Positions 42,901-54,499 of a stretch of DNA of 64,000 nt are shown here, piece by piece. The translations under genes were made by a program, and so were the position numbers. The stretch is from Gaeumannomyces sp. JS-464 (Eukaryota; Ascomycota; Sordariomycetes; Magnaporthales; Magnaporthaceae). Numbering within the stretch: the stretch's first letter is position 1; each line of letters starts with the position of its first letter. The stretch lies in contig NGZR01000004.1 in NCBI GenBank assembly GCA_002197995.1, forward strand, positions 3,782,001-3,846,000, read 5' to 3'. The notes beneath the pieces are model-generated. The model did no database searches. It saw only the letters and a program-made list of their open reading frames with translations, and had not been told where the DNA came from.

Positions 42901-43950
42901 GGTAAACCGTTTTAGTTATTTGTAATTTTCCTTATTAAATTTGGCCGGTGGTTTAATTTATCCGTGGGTTGCTTTTCCTAAGCTAAGGAATCCCGAAAAT
43001 AACGTTTCCTTTTTTTATATTTAACTCGTTCAATATAATAATAACGTCCTTCCTATTCCGGGTGCGTAATATTACTAGCTGTATTTCCTAGTCGATTTAT
43101 TTTTTATTATAAGCGACAAATATTTTTTCGACCGTTTTTAGTTAGTACGGTTAATATTTCCGCTTTATAGGAATCCCATACCGTTTAACCGTTTATAGCG
43201 ATATATAATTACTTTATATTTCGCAATCGATTATTATTTTAACCTTTTTCCCTTAATATTTCATCCGAAATGTTAATAGGTCGTATGGTTAATTCGATTT
43301 TGCTATTGCGAGGGTTTTTATTAGTCCTTTTTTTTCCTTTTTTTCCATTTTATACCTTTGTTCGGGTGGTTTATTTGTTTTTTGTAAAAGGAATGGGTAC
43401 CGCACGTTCGTTCCCCTATCCGGGTCGAACGGTATATACGCTCGCGTAATCCCCCAATGCTAAGCTTTCGCCTTTTGTAATATATGCTTTTTGCATTCCA
43501 CAGTTTCGCATTTTCCCTAATCGAGTGTTTTAGTAATATATAGTATTAAATGCCATTCGCTGGGCTTAAAAATTGCGGTAAACCTGTCGATCCGGGCTGG
43601 TTTTTACCGTGGCAATTGGAATGCTAAACGGGGCTTAACTTTTAGCTTACTTTTTAACTTTCGTGGAAAAAAGTCGTATTTAAGCTTGGGTTGTAAGTGG
43701 AATTTGCATTTTCCATGGATGCATTTTGCTTAAAAAAAGTACAAATGTCCGGGGTGTTTTATATTAACGCTAGGGTAATCCTCGGGTTTTAGCGCAGCTT
43801 TACTCGGCTTGCTTATATTTTTAAACCGGTAGCTAGCGTATTTAACTTTTTGCTGGTCGTTAAATTACGATAAGGGTTAACCGTTATTTCCGTTTGCCGG
43901 GGTAGCATGGCATAACGGGCTATCCGGGTGTTTTAAAACCTTAACGTTTT
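40000..43950 (-). pseudogene. A3 pol remnant
   Basis: The RT catalytic box is YLND at 42160-42171 (YLDD expected) followed by ILIFSKTM. The RT/RNase H junction carries the VRGFLGFLNF-type segment seen in A5. The integrase core stays open over 130 codons at 40713-41105: YDNILVIMDKFTKYALFLPY, then HVIAEHGTLNRLITD and FIAYHPQTNG, including both visible Asp positions. A chromodomain-like end lies towards 40100. Other segments have frequent stops. Confidence 0.8.
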
Positions 43951-44129
43951 AAAAACATTCCGATACGTCGAGGGGTGTAAAAGCGCGTTAGCCTTTTTAG
44001 TTTGCTTAGCTTTTACGAACCATCGGTATAACGGTTATATTGTTCGGGCTTTTTGCTCGTTTTTAAAACTCGGCCGTTTTAAAGTTTTAACCGTTTTGGT
44101 TTATTTCGGCGTCGGTGTTAAAGTTTTTT

Positions 44130-45465
44130 AATTTTCGGAAAAGGTATGTTTAGTTTAAAAGCTTTTTTCGGGCTTTTCCTTTCTCCGCGTTACCTGCTAG
44201 GATTGCTCCCTTTTAAATCCCGCGAAAAGCGGTGTTATTTTCCTTTTTTAAATTTTCGGGCCCGGGAACGACCCGCTATTTTCCTTCGCTATCGTATTCG
44301 AGCCTTGTGGTTTTAAACATGCAAATATTTCGTGGTTTTTAAAAATACTATCCGGTAACCTTTTTATCGGACTGGTATGTAGCATATAACTCGTTATAGC
44401 AGCCCGTCCAGCTAAACGCTGCTTTAAAGCACAGCTTTTTTTATATCGAGCTTTTTTACGTTCGTTAAAAGTTCGCTATTTGGCGGTTATTATCCCGCTA
44501 AAAGCAATTAGCTTTAATATAACCGGTTTAGCCGCATTTAAAACACTTTCCGTCTTTCGGGTTTTGCTTTTGTTTTTTTTGCTGCCTTTATTGCTAATAA
44601 GCGGCTTTTGCACTAAAGTTTATAAAATTTAAGTGCGTTTCGTAAGCCGTAATAAGTTACTGTTTGGCCTTTTTTTAATTAGCCTTATTATTTTGTGCTA
44701 CATTTTTAGAACCATATCCTTTTTTTTTTGTTATCGTTCGTACAGTTTATCGCTAATGCGGACCGCGTTTCGAACGTAATCCGTAAAAAACTTAGGGCGA
44801 TTTTGCTTTGCGAGTTTATCCTTTATATCCTCGCGCAATTCGTTGTAAAAATGCAGCATTAACGTAGCGTCGCTTTAGTTAAGCTTAATGTTAATCCGTT
44901 AAAAGTCCGCTGCGTATTTGGCTGTAAGCCTTTGCTATTTAAAAGCTAACAGGTTTTTTTTAGCGACTCGGGTTTCGTCGACTATTCCGAACACTTTTCC
45001 GACTTTTTTTCCGAAAGTTTTAAAGCTAGCGAAAATAAGCTTAGTGGCTTTTTGGCTATCCTTATATCCTTTAAGGTAATCGTTCCAGGTCGGCTAAAAC
45101 CATTTTTTCACTTTGCCGTCCAGCTTGGTAATAACGTAAGCAACCTTTTGCTTTTCGCTTACGAATTGCTGTTTGTAAAACTTAAAATAGCTTTTGCATT
45201 TAGTAAGAAACGTTTTACGCTTGCCGTCCTCCCTTTCGTAAAAATCCGGGGACGGGAACTTGTACGCTTTAATTGCGATAAGTGCTTTAAAAAACGCTAA
45301 TTTCGCAGTAAATTGCTTTACCTCGTCCTGGCTTTTAGCGATTTTAACCGTTATAAGTTTAAAAAGGCTGGCCGTGTTAGCGGCTTTGTCGAGGTCGTAC
45401 TTAACACCGTTAAAGGTGAAAACCGTGGTTTTTTCCTTTTTAAGCTTTTTGCTACTGCTTGCCAT
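44130..45465 (-). pseudogene. A3 gag
   Basis: The start at 45465 is intact (MASSSKKLKKEKTTVFTFNG), and the first 123 codons are open (YDLDKAANTASLFKLITVKI, FKALIAIKAYKFPSPDFY, ending in VAYVITKLDGKVKKWF, a capsid-type motif). After 45094 the frame breaks but similarity to A1 continues to about 44130. The start codon is changed in A1 and A4, so A3 is the least damaged gag of its family here. Confidence 0.75.
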
Positions 45466-45514
45466 AGCTGCGCTGTTTTCCTTCCGACGAGGTACTAAAC
45501 AGGATCAGTTAAAA

Positions 45515-45962
45515 TGTTACAATTAAAGGTTTGCTTTTAAAGTAAGGCACTTCGGGGGTGGAAAGGATAATATTTTTAATTTGGTTAACAAAGGAACACG
45601 TGATTTAAAAGGATAATTTAATTGCTTGCCCCAGGGGATGCCTAGGAGCTAACTTAAGTTAACTAATGCCGAAGCCTTAGTTAAAGCTATTTAAAATAGT
45701 AGGAAATCCATCCTTTATATATACGCTGCCTTTTGCCTTGCGTTGGGTTGGATTTGTGGCTTTATTACAAATCCACAAATCCCTTTTAAATTTATTGCTT
45801 TGTTACAAATCCACAAATCCCACTTTGGATTTGTTGCTTTGCTATAAATTTACAAATCCCTCCTAGTTTACGTAACCCCACGTAATCGGAGCGGGGCGGA
45901 GGTACCACTTCGGGGCCCCCTCTTGCTTTGCTGTTTTGGGGGCTTGCATGCTGGTCGTAACA
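45515..45962 (-). repeat. 5' LTR of A3 (448 bp)
   Basis: Plus-strand reading TGTTACAATTAAAGG...GGTCGTAACA with three tandem units at about 45750-45865. It is longer than its partner by 38 bp, one unit. Confidence 0.85.
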
Positions 45963-46760
45963 TATTTGGTTTATAAATTCGGTAATTCGTTGCTGGTTTT
46001 TTAAATCCGTTAAAGCCGGCAGCGAAATCGGGCAAACGTAATTCCGAAATTCCTTACCGAAGCATTTTGCTTATAAATAAACTATTTAAACTATGCGATT
46101 AAAATTTTTAGCAAATTTGTAAAACTTTAAAACCTGTATATAAAAAGCTATCCAAACGATTAAACGGAGTTTTAGCTCCGGTATATTGCTTTTAGGTAAT
46201 CCTCGATTATTACTTGGAATTATTTTTAAATTAACAAGCTTTTAAAATTCGGCTAAGCAGTTTTGCCGTTTTCCGATACTAGCTGGAAAAAAAATGCTAC
46301 GTTTTCGTTTTTATTTCCCGATTTGCTCGTTAAGGCGGCCAAATCGTCGACTTTAAAATGCAGGTCGTTTTTTAGGTTTTTACTAGTAAAAATGTATTTC
46401 GTTCCTTTTAGTTTATCGATAACCTCCTTTTCGTACTGCTTATAAATTAAAAAGATTTCTTTTTCGTCGTCGTTATCCTTATTACCCGCCGTAATCGTAA
46501 TTACGGGTTGCGGAACTCCTTTTACATTTTAACGGGTAATTTGCTAATAAATCGCTAGCAGCGACTTTCGCTGTTTGTTAAATTAAAGGAAAGCTTTTTT
46601 TAAGTCGTTTAAAACGAAACGCATTTGCTTTTTCGCTTTTTAAGCGCGCTTTTCACGCTCGTTAACGGATATAGCTATAATAGTCGTTTTCGGGTAATCG
46701 TAAAGCCAATCGCCCAGTTCGTTTAAACTCGTTAATTTGTTTCGGTGGGATACTTTAAAA
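45963..46760 (-). pseudogene. C1 gag remnant, N-terminal part
   Basis: The right-hand portion of C1 between A3 and the 5' LTR. The minus strand shows Lys/Glu-rich gag-like sequence with stops. Its continuity with 38535 is shown by the TATTT duplication at 38531-38535 and 45963-45967. Confidence 0.6.
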
Positions 46761-46801
46761 GCTTTTTTAAATAATAAAACCGTTGTTTAAGCTTTAAATA
46801 A

Positions 46802-47011
46802 TATAACGAGAACGATAGGAACCGAAGCAAAGCTGCAATATACCTTTTATTATTAATACGATTTAAAGCTAAAAAAGTAAAAACAATTGCGCGTTGCGAC
46901 ACGCGTACGCACAAAGATTAGTATAGCATTTAATGGTTTTTAATTAAGTAATTTTAAAGCCATTTTTGCAACCATAGCCTAAACGCTCGTAAAGGCCGGC
47001 CGTGTTATAAC
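46802..47011 (-). repeat. 5' LTR of C1 (210 bp)
   Basis: Plus-strand reading TATAACGAGAACG...GTGTTATAACA, followed by GGTTT. The short minus ORF at 46732-46914 lies inside it and is not a gene. Confidence 0.85.
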
Positions 47012-47059
47012 AGGTTTTACCGCAAGTGCTATATCGCCGACGAGTTATCGTCGCCCTTT

Positions 47060-48640
47060 TTTTTAAACCCTTATAATCGCGCATTTTTTACTGTAATTAC
47101 CTATCCAATTTTTGCTGGTTTAAAACATTTCGTACTTTATCGATAATAAGTAACCCTTTAAATTAAACACGTGTTTTTTTAGCCTTCCGGCGTTTATTAA
47201 GTGCTTCGTTCGCCTTTTTAAACGTAAACATTTCGGCTCGGAAAAGGGCCACCTTATGCATTATCGCTTTCGTCCTTTTTGCGATTTGGTTTATAACCGC
47301 TAGCATAAATGTCGGAAAATTGCTTTAGTAATTAGTAATTCGAATTTTAATGTGTTTGGATTGCGAAATTACTTTTTTAACCGTTCGCGGCGTTTTGGAG
47401 ATTTAATGTTCGGGGTTGTTTAAAAGCGTTTTCGAAAAAGTTAAAGTTCGTAGCTTTACACCCAGCTTTTCCAAAACCGAATTTGAATTAAAAGGAGCAA
47501 AGCTAACCTTTCGAAAGCTTTTTTTAAATATTTCTTTCGGTTATAAAGTTAAAAAATGCCGCTTTAAACCCCGAAAGGAATTCGACTTTAGTTACGTGGT
47601 TAACGTGTAACTTTATTAGGTTTTCGATTTGTTAACCGTACGCCCGTTTTATTAAACCGAAACACCCAACGTTAAGCGGTTAAAAAAAGTAAAACGAATA
47701 TAAAAGCATGTAAAACGTAATAATATTATGTTTTTAATAGTAAAGCTTAAAATCCGTCGAATGGTAGCTTTTATAGCCGTTTAGCATTAACAAACGATAA
47801 GACTTTATAAAACGAGCTGTAATGTGTTTATCGAAATGCTAAATTTATTTAAAACCGAGCTCGTTCGTAATCCACCCGTTAACGCTCGTTGTAATAACCC
47901 AGTTGCGTAAAAGGTCGGTTTCCAAATACCAATTAGCTAAATAGTACTGCCTTTTAACGATAATAAAAAGAAAAACCGTTTAACCGCAATAGTTAACCTT
48001 TTAAATAATTGTGGCCTATTTCCGGTTGCTAAGTTAAACTAGTTTTGCTTTATTACGGCCTTTTAATGTTATAATAACCATAACGGCGGCGATTATGCTT
48101 ATAAAAAAGCCGGTTTCGTCGAAATTGTAAATGTCGTTATTTTAAATGCCATATTTGGCTATAATATTCCGCATAAAGTTAAATTACGTAAAAACGAGCT
48201 TGGGATTTTCGCATTTGGCCTTTTGGTAGTTGTATTTTCGAATTTAACGCGTGCCGAGCTTTACGCGGCGTTTAACAAACTTATTAACCTAGCATTTACT
48301 AACGGTGCCCGCGTCGCGTTTAGCGAGCAATCGGTTGGTTATAGCTTTAATACCAAAAAGCCGGGGAGGAAATGCGCGAAAATCCAACTCGAGTATGTAT
48401 TTAATAAACGCCTTTTTTTTGATTCCGTTAATTTCCGTAATTTAGGCATGCAATCGTGTTAAAAAGGTTAGCTAGCGCGTTAACAACGCAGCGTGGTTTT
48501 AAAAACGTCGTAAATTTTAACCGCCGAACGCATGTTTAATTAAGCGTTAAATTGCATTACCCGTATAATAAAAACAATTTTAGCTTCGTTGAATGTGGAT
48601 GTTATTTGTGGTTATTAAGTAATTAAAGTTGGAAGTGGGA
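47060..48640 (-). pseudogene. P1 transposase (pogo/Fot, DDE_1)
   Basis: The N-terminus near 48450 reads MPKLRKLTESKKRRLLNTY. A CENP-B-type helix follows (AITNRLLAKRDAGTVSKC, then NKFVKRRVKLGTRLN) at about 48220-48360. The first catalytic region FDETGF is at about 48100-48115. Later come WITNELGFK with HFDKHITARF, then YRLLMLNGYKSYHSTDF and PLNVGCFGLIKRAYGQQIE (LDVG expected; D-to-N). RIP stops are numerous. The family cuts and pastes at TA. Confidence 0.8.
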
Positions 48641-48711
48641 AACGCAAATCGCGATAAAAAACGCGTTATTCGCTAATATGCGTTACTTATTAATAAACTA
48701 CGTTATATTAT

Positions 48712-51700
48712 TTTTTAAGCGGTTTTTTTTGCGCTTTTTACGGCTTTTATTGCTTTTTAAGCTTAGGCCGTTTATTTTCCGAGCGTTATTTTATTAGGCT
48801 TTAAACTTTTTTAACGCCGTTATTTTAATAAAATTTTCCAAAAAGTATTAGCCCGCTTTATTATAACCGGTTTATTTTACTAATGCTTATTTTTTCCCCT
48901 TTTTTTTGCCTTTTTAATAGCTAAAATATTTTTTTATTAAAAACTCGTTTTAAAGTTCCCCGTTTTTAGGAAATAGCATTAACATTAAGCCGGGTCGCGT
49001 ATTTATATTTTTTTAATTTAAAAACGGGTTGTTTATTACACGTTGTATTAATTTAAAGTGGAAATTAAAGTAAATGCTTTTTAATATATTTAATGTAATA
49101 TTAAATGGGTTAAATACCGCTATTATTTCGAATTTATTTACCATTTAGTTTAGCTTTTTACTAAAACGATTTGTTTTTATATTGCGAAATAAAAGCTATA
49201 TTTTATCGCTTATTTTAAACCTTTTCGCCGGTCGCCGGGATTTGTTCGCGTTAGCTTTTTATTATTATTAAACGTATGTTATTACGGTTGTAGCTATTTT
49301 TAAACCTTTTTTTAAATGTGTTAAAAACGCCGCAATTCGCCTTTTTTCGTTTATTATTATTAGTGTTTTTATTATATATATGCTTTTTAATACGGGGTTA
49401 ATATCGCATTTTAATAGTAACCGGTTTAAATTAAAACTTATTACGGTAAAATCTCGATCATTTAGCGCTAATTAGCAAACGTTTAAATGGAAAGCCTAAT
49501 TTCTTTTAAAAAAAACGATAAAATAGCGCAAATAATGTTATATTTTTTAATTCGCCCGTTTTTACCTCCCTTCGGTTATAAATGGAAAGCTGTTAATAAA
49601 AGTTAATTAATGCCAATTTAAAAGTATAATTTTCATTAAAAATCCTCGATTTAATTTAAGCTTTTATCGGAAATAATTTAATTAGGAAAGCCTCGAAACA
49701 TTTACTATATATTTCGAAACCGTATTGCACATTTTTTAGCATTTATAATATGCATTGCTTTAAATTAAACGTATTTTAATAATTCGTTCGTAATTACTAT
49801 TAAATATTCCGGGTTTTTTTTCGTTTGCTGGCAATTTCGTTATAAAGTCGATAAAAATGGTTTTTTAATATTAGTCCGGTACGGGAAAAGGGCGCAAAAA
49901 GCTTTATTTCGTTAGTTTTAAAAGCCGGGATTTTCAGCAAATATCGCAATTACGCATAAAGCGCGTTACGTCCCGTGTTAAAAGGCAGCCAAAAGTCGCA
50001 CAAAGCTATTAACGGATGCGGTAAATTCACGACTCGGGGCTCCGTAACGGGAAACAACGTTTCCCCGGCACGGAGGCTCCAACGCGGAAATCACCGGTTA
50101 TGCCGTTATGCACGAAAGCTGTGCGAGTCGCAGGTTAAATCCCAATACCGGGAATTGCCTCGTGCGACCGCACGCCGCGGCCTTCGGCACGGGATACATA
50201 TACGGGCGAGGCTCGCACGACGAGCCCTTTTTTTGTACTTAAAAAACAAACAGCTTTTTAAAATATATAAACCCGAAAGCTTTTTCACTTTAAAAACCGG
50301 TACCGGCATAATTGCTACGAACATTTCGTAATATCCCCTTTTAATAGTAATTACGGCATAATATTTTAAACGTGTTATTTTTGCCCGCGTATTTTACGAT
50401 TAATAACGCGTGCACTTTTTAAATTACTATAATTATTAATAGTTTTTATACTGGTAATTATAAACGTTTTTATATTGCAAAGCTTTTTATACGCTAATAG
50501 CGTAATTTATAATTTATGCTTTCGTATTAACGGCGGGGGAAACTTTCGTGCATTTACCCGTATTGCATTAAGTTTCGCCTTATAATTAGGGTTTTAACGT
50601 AACGCCTTTTCCCAAAGTTCCGCGATGTTTATTTCGCGGAAAAGCAATTTGCTAGCTGGTAAAATACCGGACTTAAAACAAGCGTTTATCGCTTTTAATA
50701 CTATATTTTCCAAGGTTTTTATTAAAGCTAAAGTTATCGCGGGGTGGGCTAGGCATAAAATTGTTATTTTGCGGGGTTTTATTAATTTATCTTGTTTTTT
50801 TCCGTAATAAAACATCCGGAAAAATAGCGTATTTCCTTAGTTTATATTGCAAATTATAATCGAACTTTAACAGCGTTTCCGCTTAACGCATTTATCGTTC
50901 GAAAACTTCCCGAAATTTGGAAAAGTATTTTAAAGCTTTATGGTTTATTTAATTAAAAATAACTTTTGTACGCTGCGAAGTTTTAATTTCCACGCTTTAA
51001 CGCAAACGATTACCGCTAGGAGTTCCTTATCGTAAATTGCGTAATTCCGTTAGCTATTTTTAAATTTAGCTAAATGGAACGCAATTAAACGCCAAATCCC
51101 GTTTTTACCGCGTTAAAAAAAAGCACCTTTTTAACGCGGTGCTTAAGCAATTTGTTTAATTTTCGTATCCGAATCGGGGTTTTTTACGCCAATATTAAGG
51201 CTTGCATAAAAGCTAACTTAAGCTTTTTAAAAGTCGCGTCGATTTATTCGAACCAATTAAACGGGGCTTTTTTTTCGTTAACGCTATTAATAGCGCGGTT
51301 AAATTAAAGTATTTATCGATAAAATCTCGGTAAAAGTTAACGAAGTTTAAAAAGCCGCGAAAATTTCGAAGTTTTTTTTAGCGCTTTCCATTTTCGAATA
51401 ACGCGGACTTTTTCCGGGTTCGTTTGGATTCCTTTTTTTGTTTTTAATAAAAGCCCAGGTATTTAACGTTTTATATTGCGAATTTGCTTTTATTTAAATC
51501 CAAATTTAGCCCGGTTTCGCGTAATCGCCAAAAAACTTTTCGAATTTTAATTATATAGGCTTTACGCGTGTTTAAAAAATTAATATATCGTTTAAATATG
51601 CAAATACGTAATCGTTTAAAATGTTTCCCAATACGCTATTAATATAGCGTTAAAAAGTGGCGGAAACGCTTATTAGCCCGAACGGATATACCAGCCATTT

Positions 51701-52700
51701 AAATAAGCCGAATTTAGTGTAAAAAGCCGTTAAATGCTTATTTTTTTTTACTATTCGGATTTTGTAAAAAGCGGATTTAACGTTTATTTTGGTAAACTAT
51801 TTCGCCTTGGCTAAAAATCGGAGGGTTTTTTTTACTAATGAAAATGGGTAACGGTTTTACAACGTAATCGCGTTAAACGCTTTATAATTCACGTATAAAC
51901 GTTAACTATTTATTAGTTTTTTTATTATTAATATTAGCGCTATTATTAAAAAAAGCTAGCTTAAATCCAGCTTTTATTTATTAGGTTTATAATTTATTAA
52001 CGTAATTTAAGTAGCTGGTTTTAAAGCATGTTATATAATCGGCTGTAAAATAATTCCGGTTTATTTCCAGTATTATTTGTTTTAAACCGAATATAATAAT
52101 TTACGGTTTTTCGATGCGGTAATAAAGCTAATGTTTTGCTTTTATTAAATAGGTTCGCAAAATCCCGCAATTTTAAAAGTAATTTAAACGTGGCTGGTTT
52201 TTTTTCCGTAATTCGCGGTTGCTAGTAAAATTCGCGTTATTTCTTTTAATAACGTAGCGGCGAACTCGTACTTTTAAATCTGGTTTCGTCGCTATTTTCG
52301 GCACGCCGCCGTAAAAACGCTGCCGATTACCACGCCTAGTTATTCGCCATTTTTTAACCGGGCGCGTAATTTTTAAACCATTATGCCTTATATTGCTTTT
52401 ATTCGAAAAAGCCCCCCGCCGCGTTTAATTCCACACGGTTATGCTTTATTTATAATAAATTTAAAATAATATCCCTAAGCATTCCCGGGATAACGTAAAA
52501 TAAAGCAGGAAATACCTACCCGTTTAAGTCCTTTTCGCATTTAGCAATTTAATTAATTACTACTAATATGCGTTTTAGGATTGTGCTAAGCTGGCGTAGC
52601 GTTCGGAGCTATAACCGCTCGATTTCGATTTTTGCCGCGAAATTTTCGCTTATCGCCGCGTAATATTCGCAACCGGAATTCATTTATACGTTTACGAATT
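48712..52700 (-). pseudogene. B2 pol remnant
   Basis: Collinear with B1 pol, read right to left: protease near 52600-52680, RT near 51500-51990, integrase 49000-50550 (split by a solo Z LTR), chromodomain near 48830-48960. AT-rich and full of stops. The ORFs at 50594 and 50625 are chance frames within it. Confidence 0.7.
49976..50323 (+). repeat. Solo Z LTR inserted in the B2 integrase region
   Basis: 348 bp, TGTTAAAAGGCAGCC...GCTACGAACA, flanked by TCCCG (49971-49975) and TTTCG (50324-50328): the same 5 bp with two C-to-T changes that leave the CpG. B1 has the empty site with a single CGGGA (19317-19321, other strand). A 118-codon plus frame across it is not a gene. It is the GC-richest stretch of B2. 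Confidence 0.8.
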
Positions 52701-53692
52701 TAACGGAATTAAGCAATGCTAATATTAAAAATAAAAGGCCATTTATATCATATTTAAATTTTTTAGCTCGTTTTTTCCACTTTTTAATATAAAATTTCCT
52801 GGTTTTTAATTTGTCCCGTTATTACGGCGTTTTTTTTTCTGAAATTTATGTTAAAAGTTACTCGTTTCCCGTATTAATGCTTATCGTCGCCGTTTTCGAT
52901 ACCGTGGTAACTTTAAAGTGGATCGCGTTTTAATAACGGCACGCCCGTTTTTTATATTTTTAATTACCGCAATTTAAACACGCTTCGGTTTCGCGTCGCT
53001 AGCGAAACACTTCTTGGAATACCTAAAGCGTTTTGGGTTGCGTGCTTCCTATTCCCCGCTTTCCCCGGAATTGGTGTTAGCTGCGTTTACACCCGTTATA
53101 AGTATATCCCCCGTTCTATCCGTAGCTTAGTATGCGGCGTAAAAGGTAGGTATTTTTTTATTTAATTTATTATTTATATCGATCGCTTTTAACGTTTAAG
53201 CGATACGCTTATATGTATTTACCATACCGCTATATATAAATTGCTACTTTTCGCTCGAAATTGCAAATTAAAATTTTATTCGAAATGCGCAAACGAAAGT
53301 AGTTAATTTTAATTTCGTCCGCTTATATAATGCTTTTAGCCGTTATTAGCAAAATTTCGAATTTCGTAATAAAATAGCGAACGTTTAACCCGGTTCCATT
53401 TTAAACATTTCTAATTTCGATAAAGTTTCGGCTTTTTTATATGAATTGTTAAAAATAAAAGCGAAATGGTTAAAAAATTATAAAGTCGTGTTCGCTATAA
53501 AAGCCCCGGTTTCGTAATATAAGCGTACTACTTTTTAATTAGTTTAAGTTAAAAAAACGCAAATATACTCGTAATAATTACGTAAATCTCTAATAAATTC
53601 CGCGTTTTAAATTATTTTATATTTAATCGCGTTTTGCCATACGTTAAAGCTTTGCCCGTCGCTGTTGTAAAATGGGGGGTTTTTAAATAGTT
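52700..53692 (-). pseudogene. B2 gag and leader remnant
   Basis: Matches the B1 gag (16181 equals about 53460). About 230 bp to the right of that point belong to the part of family B that B1 lacks. The 5' LTR is absent; A4 starts at 53693. Confidence 0.6.
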
Positions 53693-54139
53693 TATTACAA
53701 TCGGGGGTTTGCTTTTAAAGTAAAGCACTTCGGGAGTGGAAAGAACAGTATCGCTAATACTAGTAAACAAAAAATTACGTAACTTAAAAAAACAATTTAA
53801 TTGCTTACTTTCAAAAATGCTTAAAAGCTAACTTAGGTTAACTAATACTAAAGTTTTAATTAATGCTACCTAAATTAATAAAAAATCCATCTTTTATATA
53901 TACGCTGCCTTTTGCTTTATATTAGGTTAGATTTATAGCTTTATTATAAATTTACAAATCTTTTTCGGATTTATTGCTTTATTATAAATTTACAAATCCT
54001 TTTTAAATTTATTGCTTTGTTATAAATCTATAAATCCCTTTTGGTTTACGTAACTTTACGTAACCGGGGCGGGGCGGAAGCACCACTTTAAGCCCTTTTT
54101 TACTTTGCTATTTTAAAAGCTTGCATATTAATCGTAATA
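53693..54139 (-). repeat. Left LTR of A4 (447 bp)
   Basis: Plus-strand reading TATTACAATCGGGGG...AATCGTAATA, with three tandem units at about 53925-54030. Confidence 0.8.
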
Positions 54140-54254
54140 TTAGGTTTCCCTTTTTAAATTAAATTCTTTTAACCACGTTTTATCGCTTTGCTTTTTGCTA
54201 ATAGTAAGTACTTTCCTGTTTTACTATTTTGTATTCCTTTTTTATTTTAACAAA

Positions 54255-54322
54255 ATGTTTGGTCGGGTTCGAAAACGCCTTTTCGCGAAAAAAACCGTTA
54301 ATTGTAAAAAGCTTTTAGCGAT
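54255..54322 (+). pseudogene. A4 antisense ORF, 5' fragment
   Basis: MFGRVRKRLFAKKTVNCKKL, cut off at the TA target of P2. Identical in layout to A3 39060-39120. Confidence 0.65.
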
Positions 54323-54499
54323 TAACGTGGTTTTAATAGCAAGTGGATTACCGTAGCAAATGGATTACTTACATTTAACCTCCGGTTAATTAACGCGCAT
54401 GCCAACCTAATAACGCTAAAAATCCATTTAAATTACTCGGAATTATATATATTAAACACTTTTACTTTTTTTTAACAAATACGCGCATTATGTCCGGTT

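Larger units (their letters stand above)
38536..45962 (-). mobile_element. A3: near-complete gypsy family A element (7.4 kb)
   Basis: Two LTRs (410 and 448 bp), TATTT target duplication, and all parts in order from the right: 5' LTR, gag, protease/RT/RNase H/integrase, tRNA-like segments, antisense Cys-cluster ORF, 3' LTR. It is the best reference for A1, A2, A4 and A5. RIP-mutated but with several readable stretches. Confidence 0.9.
32988..47011 (-). mobile_element. C1: gypsy family C element opened by A3
   Basis: LTRs at 32988-33199 and 46802-47011, flanked by the 5-bp duplication GGTTT (32983-32987 and 47012-47016). P2 shows the single GGTTT empty site. The body is 33200-38535 plus 45963-46801; A3 sits between with its own TATTT duplication. 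Gag-pol is on the minus strand, confirmed by the purine tract next to the left LTR. It has no antisense ORF between pol and 3' LTR. Confidence 0.85.
30832..48703 (-). mobile_element. P1: pogo-type transposon carrying two nested retroelements
   Basis: Ends ACGTGGTTTATTAG at 30832 and its partner ...AACTACGT at 48703, each followed outside by TA (30830-30831 and 48704-48705). The transposon's own sequence is 30832-30990, 32972-32987 and 47017-48703, about 1.86 kb, matching P2 (1893 bp). It is interrupted by Y and by C1. Each interruption has its own 5-bp target duplication, and P2 shows both empty sites. Confidence 0.85.
28586..53692 (-). mobile_element. B2: gypsy family B element opened by pogo P1
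   Basis: Two parts belong together: 28586-30831 (3' LTR and antisense-ORF region) and 48704-53692 (chromodomain back to gag). Joining them across P1 gives the same order as B1 with no missing sequence; the empty site in B1 is at about 20577-20590. The 5' LTR is missing because A4 starts at 53693. It also contains a solo Z LTR. It forms an imperfect inverted pair with B1. Confidence 0.8.

Noticed and set aside
49975..50331. A 118-codon basic plus-strand ORF repeated (inverted) at 28096-28422
   Set aside because: It coincides with the Z LTR from end to end and is bounded by target duplicates, so the repetition is due to the LTR and not a gene family.
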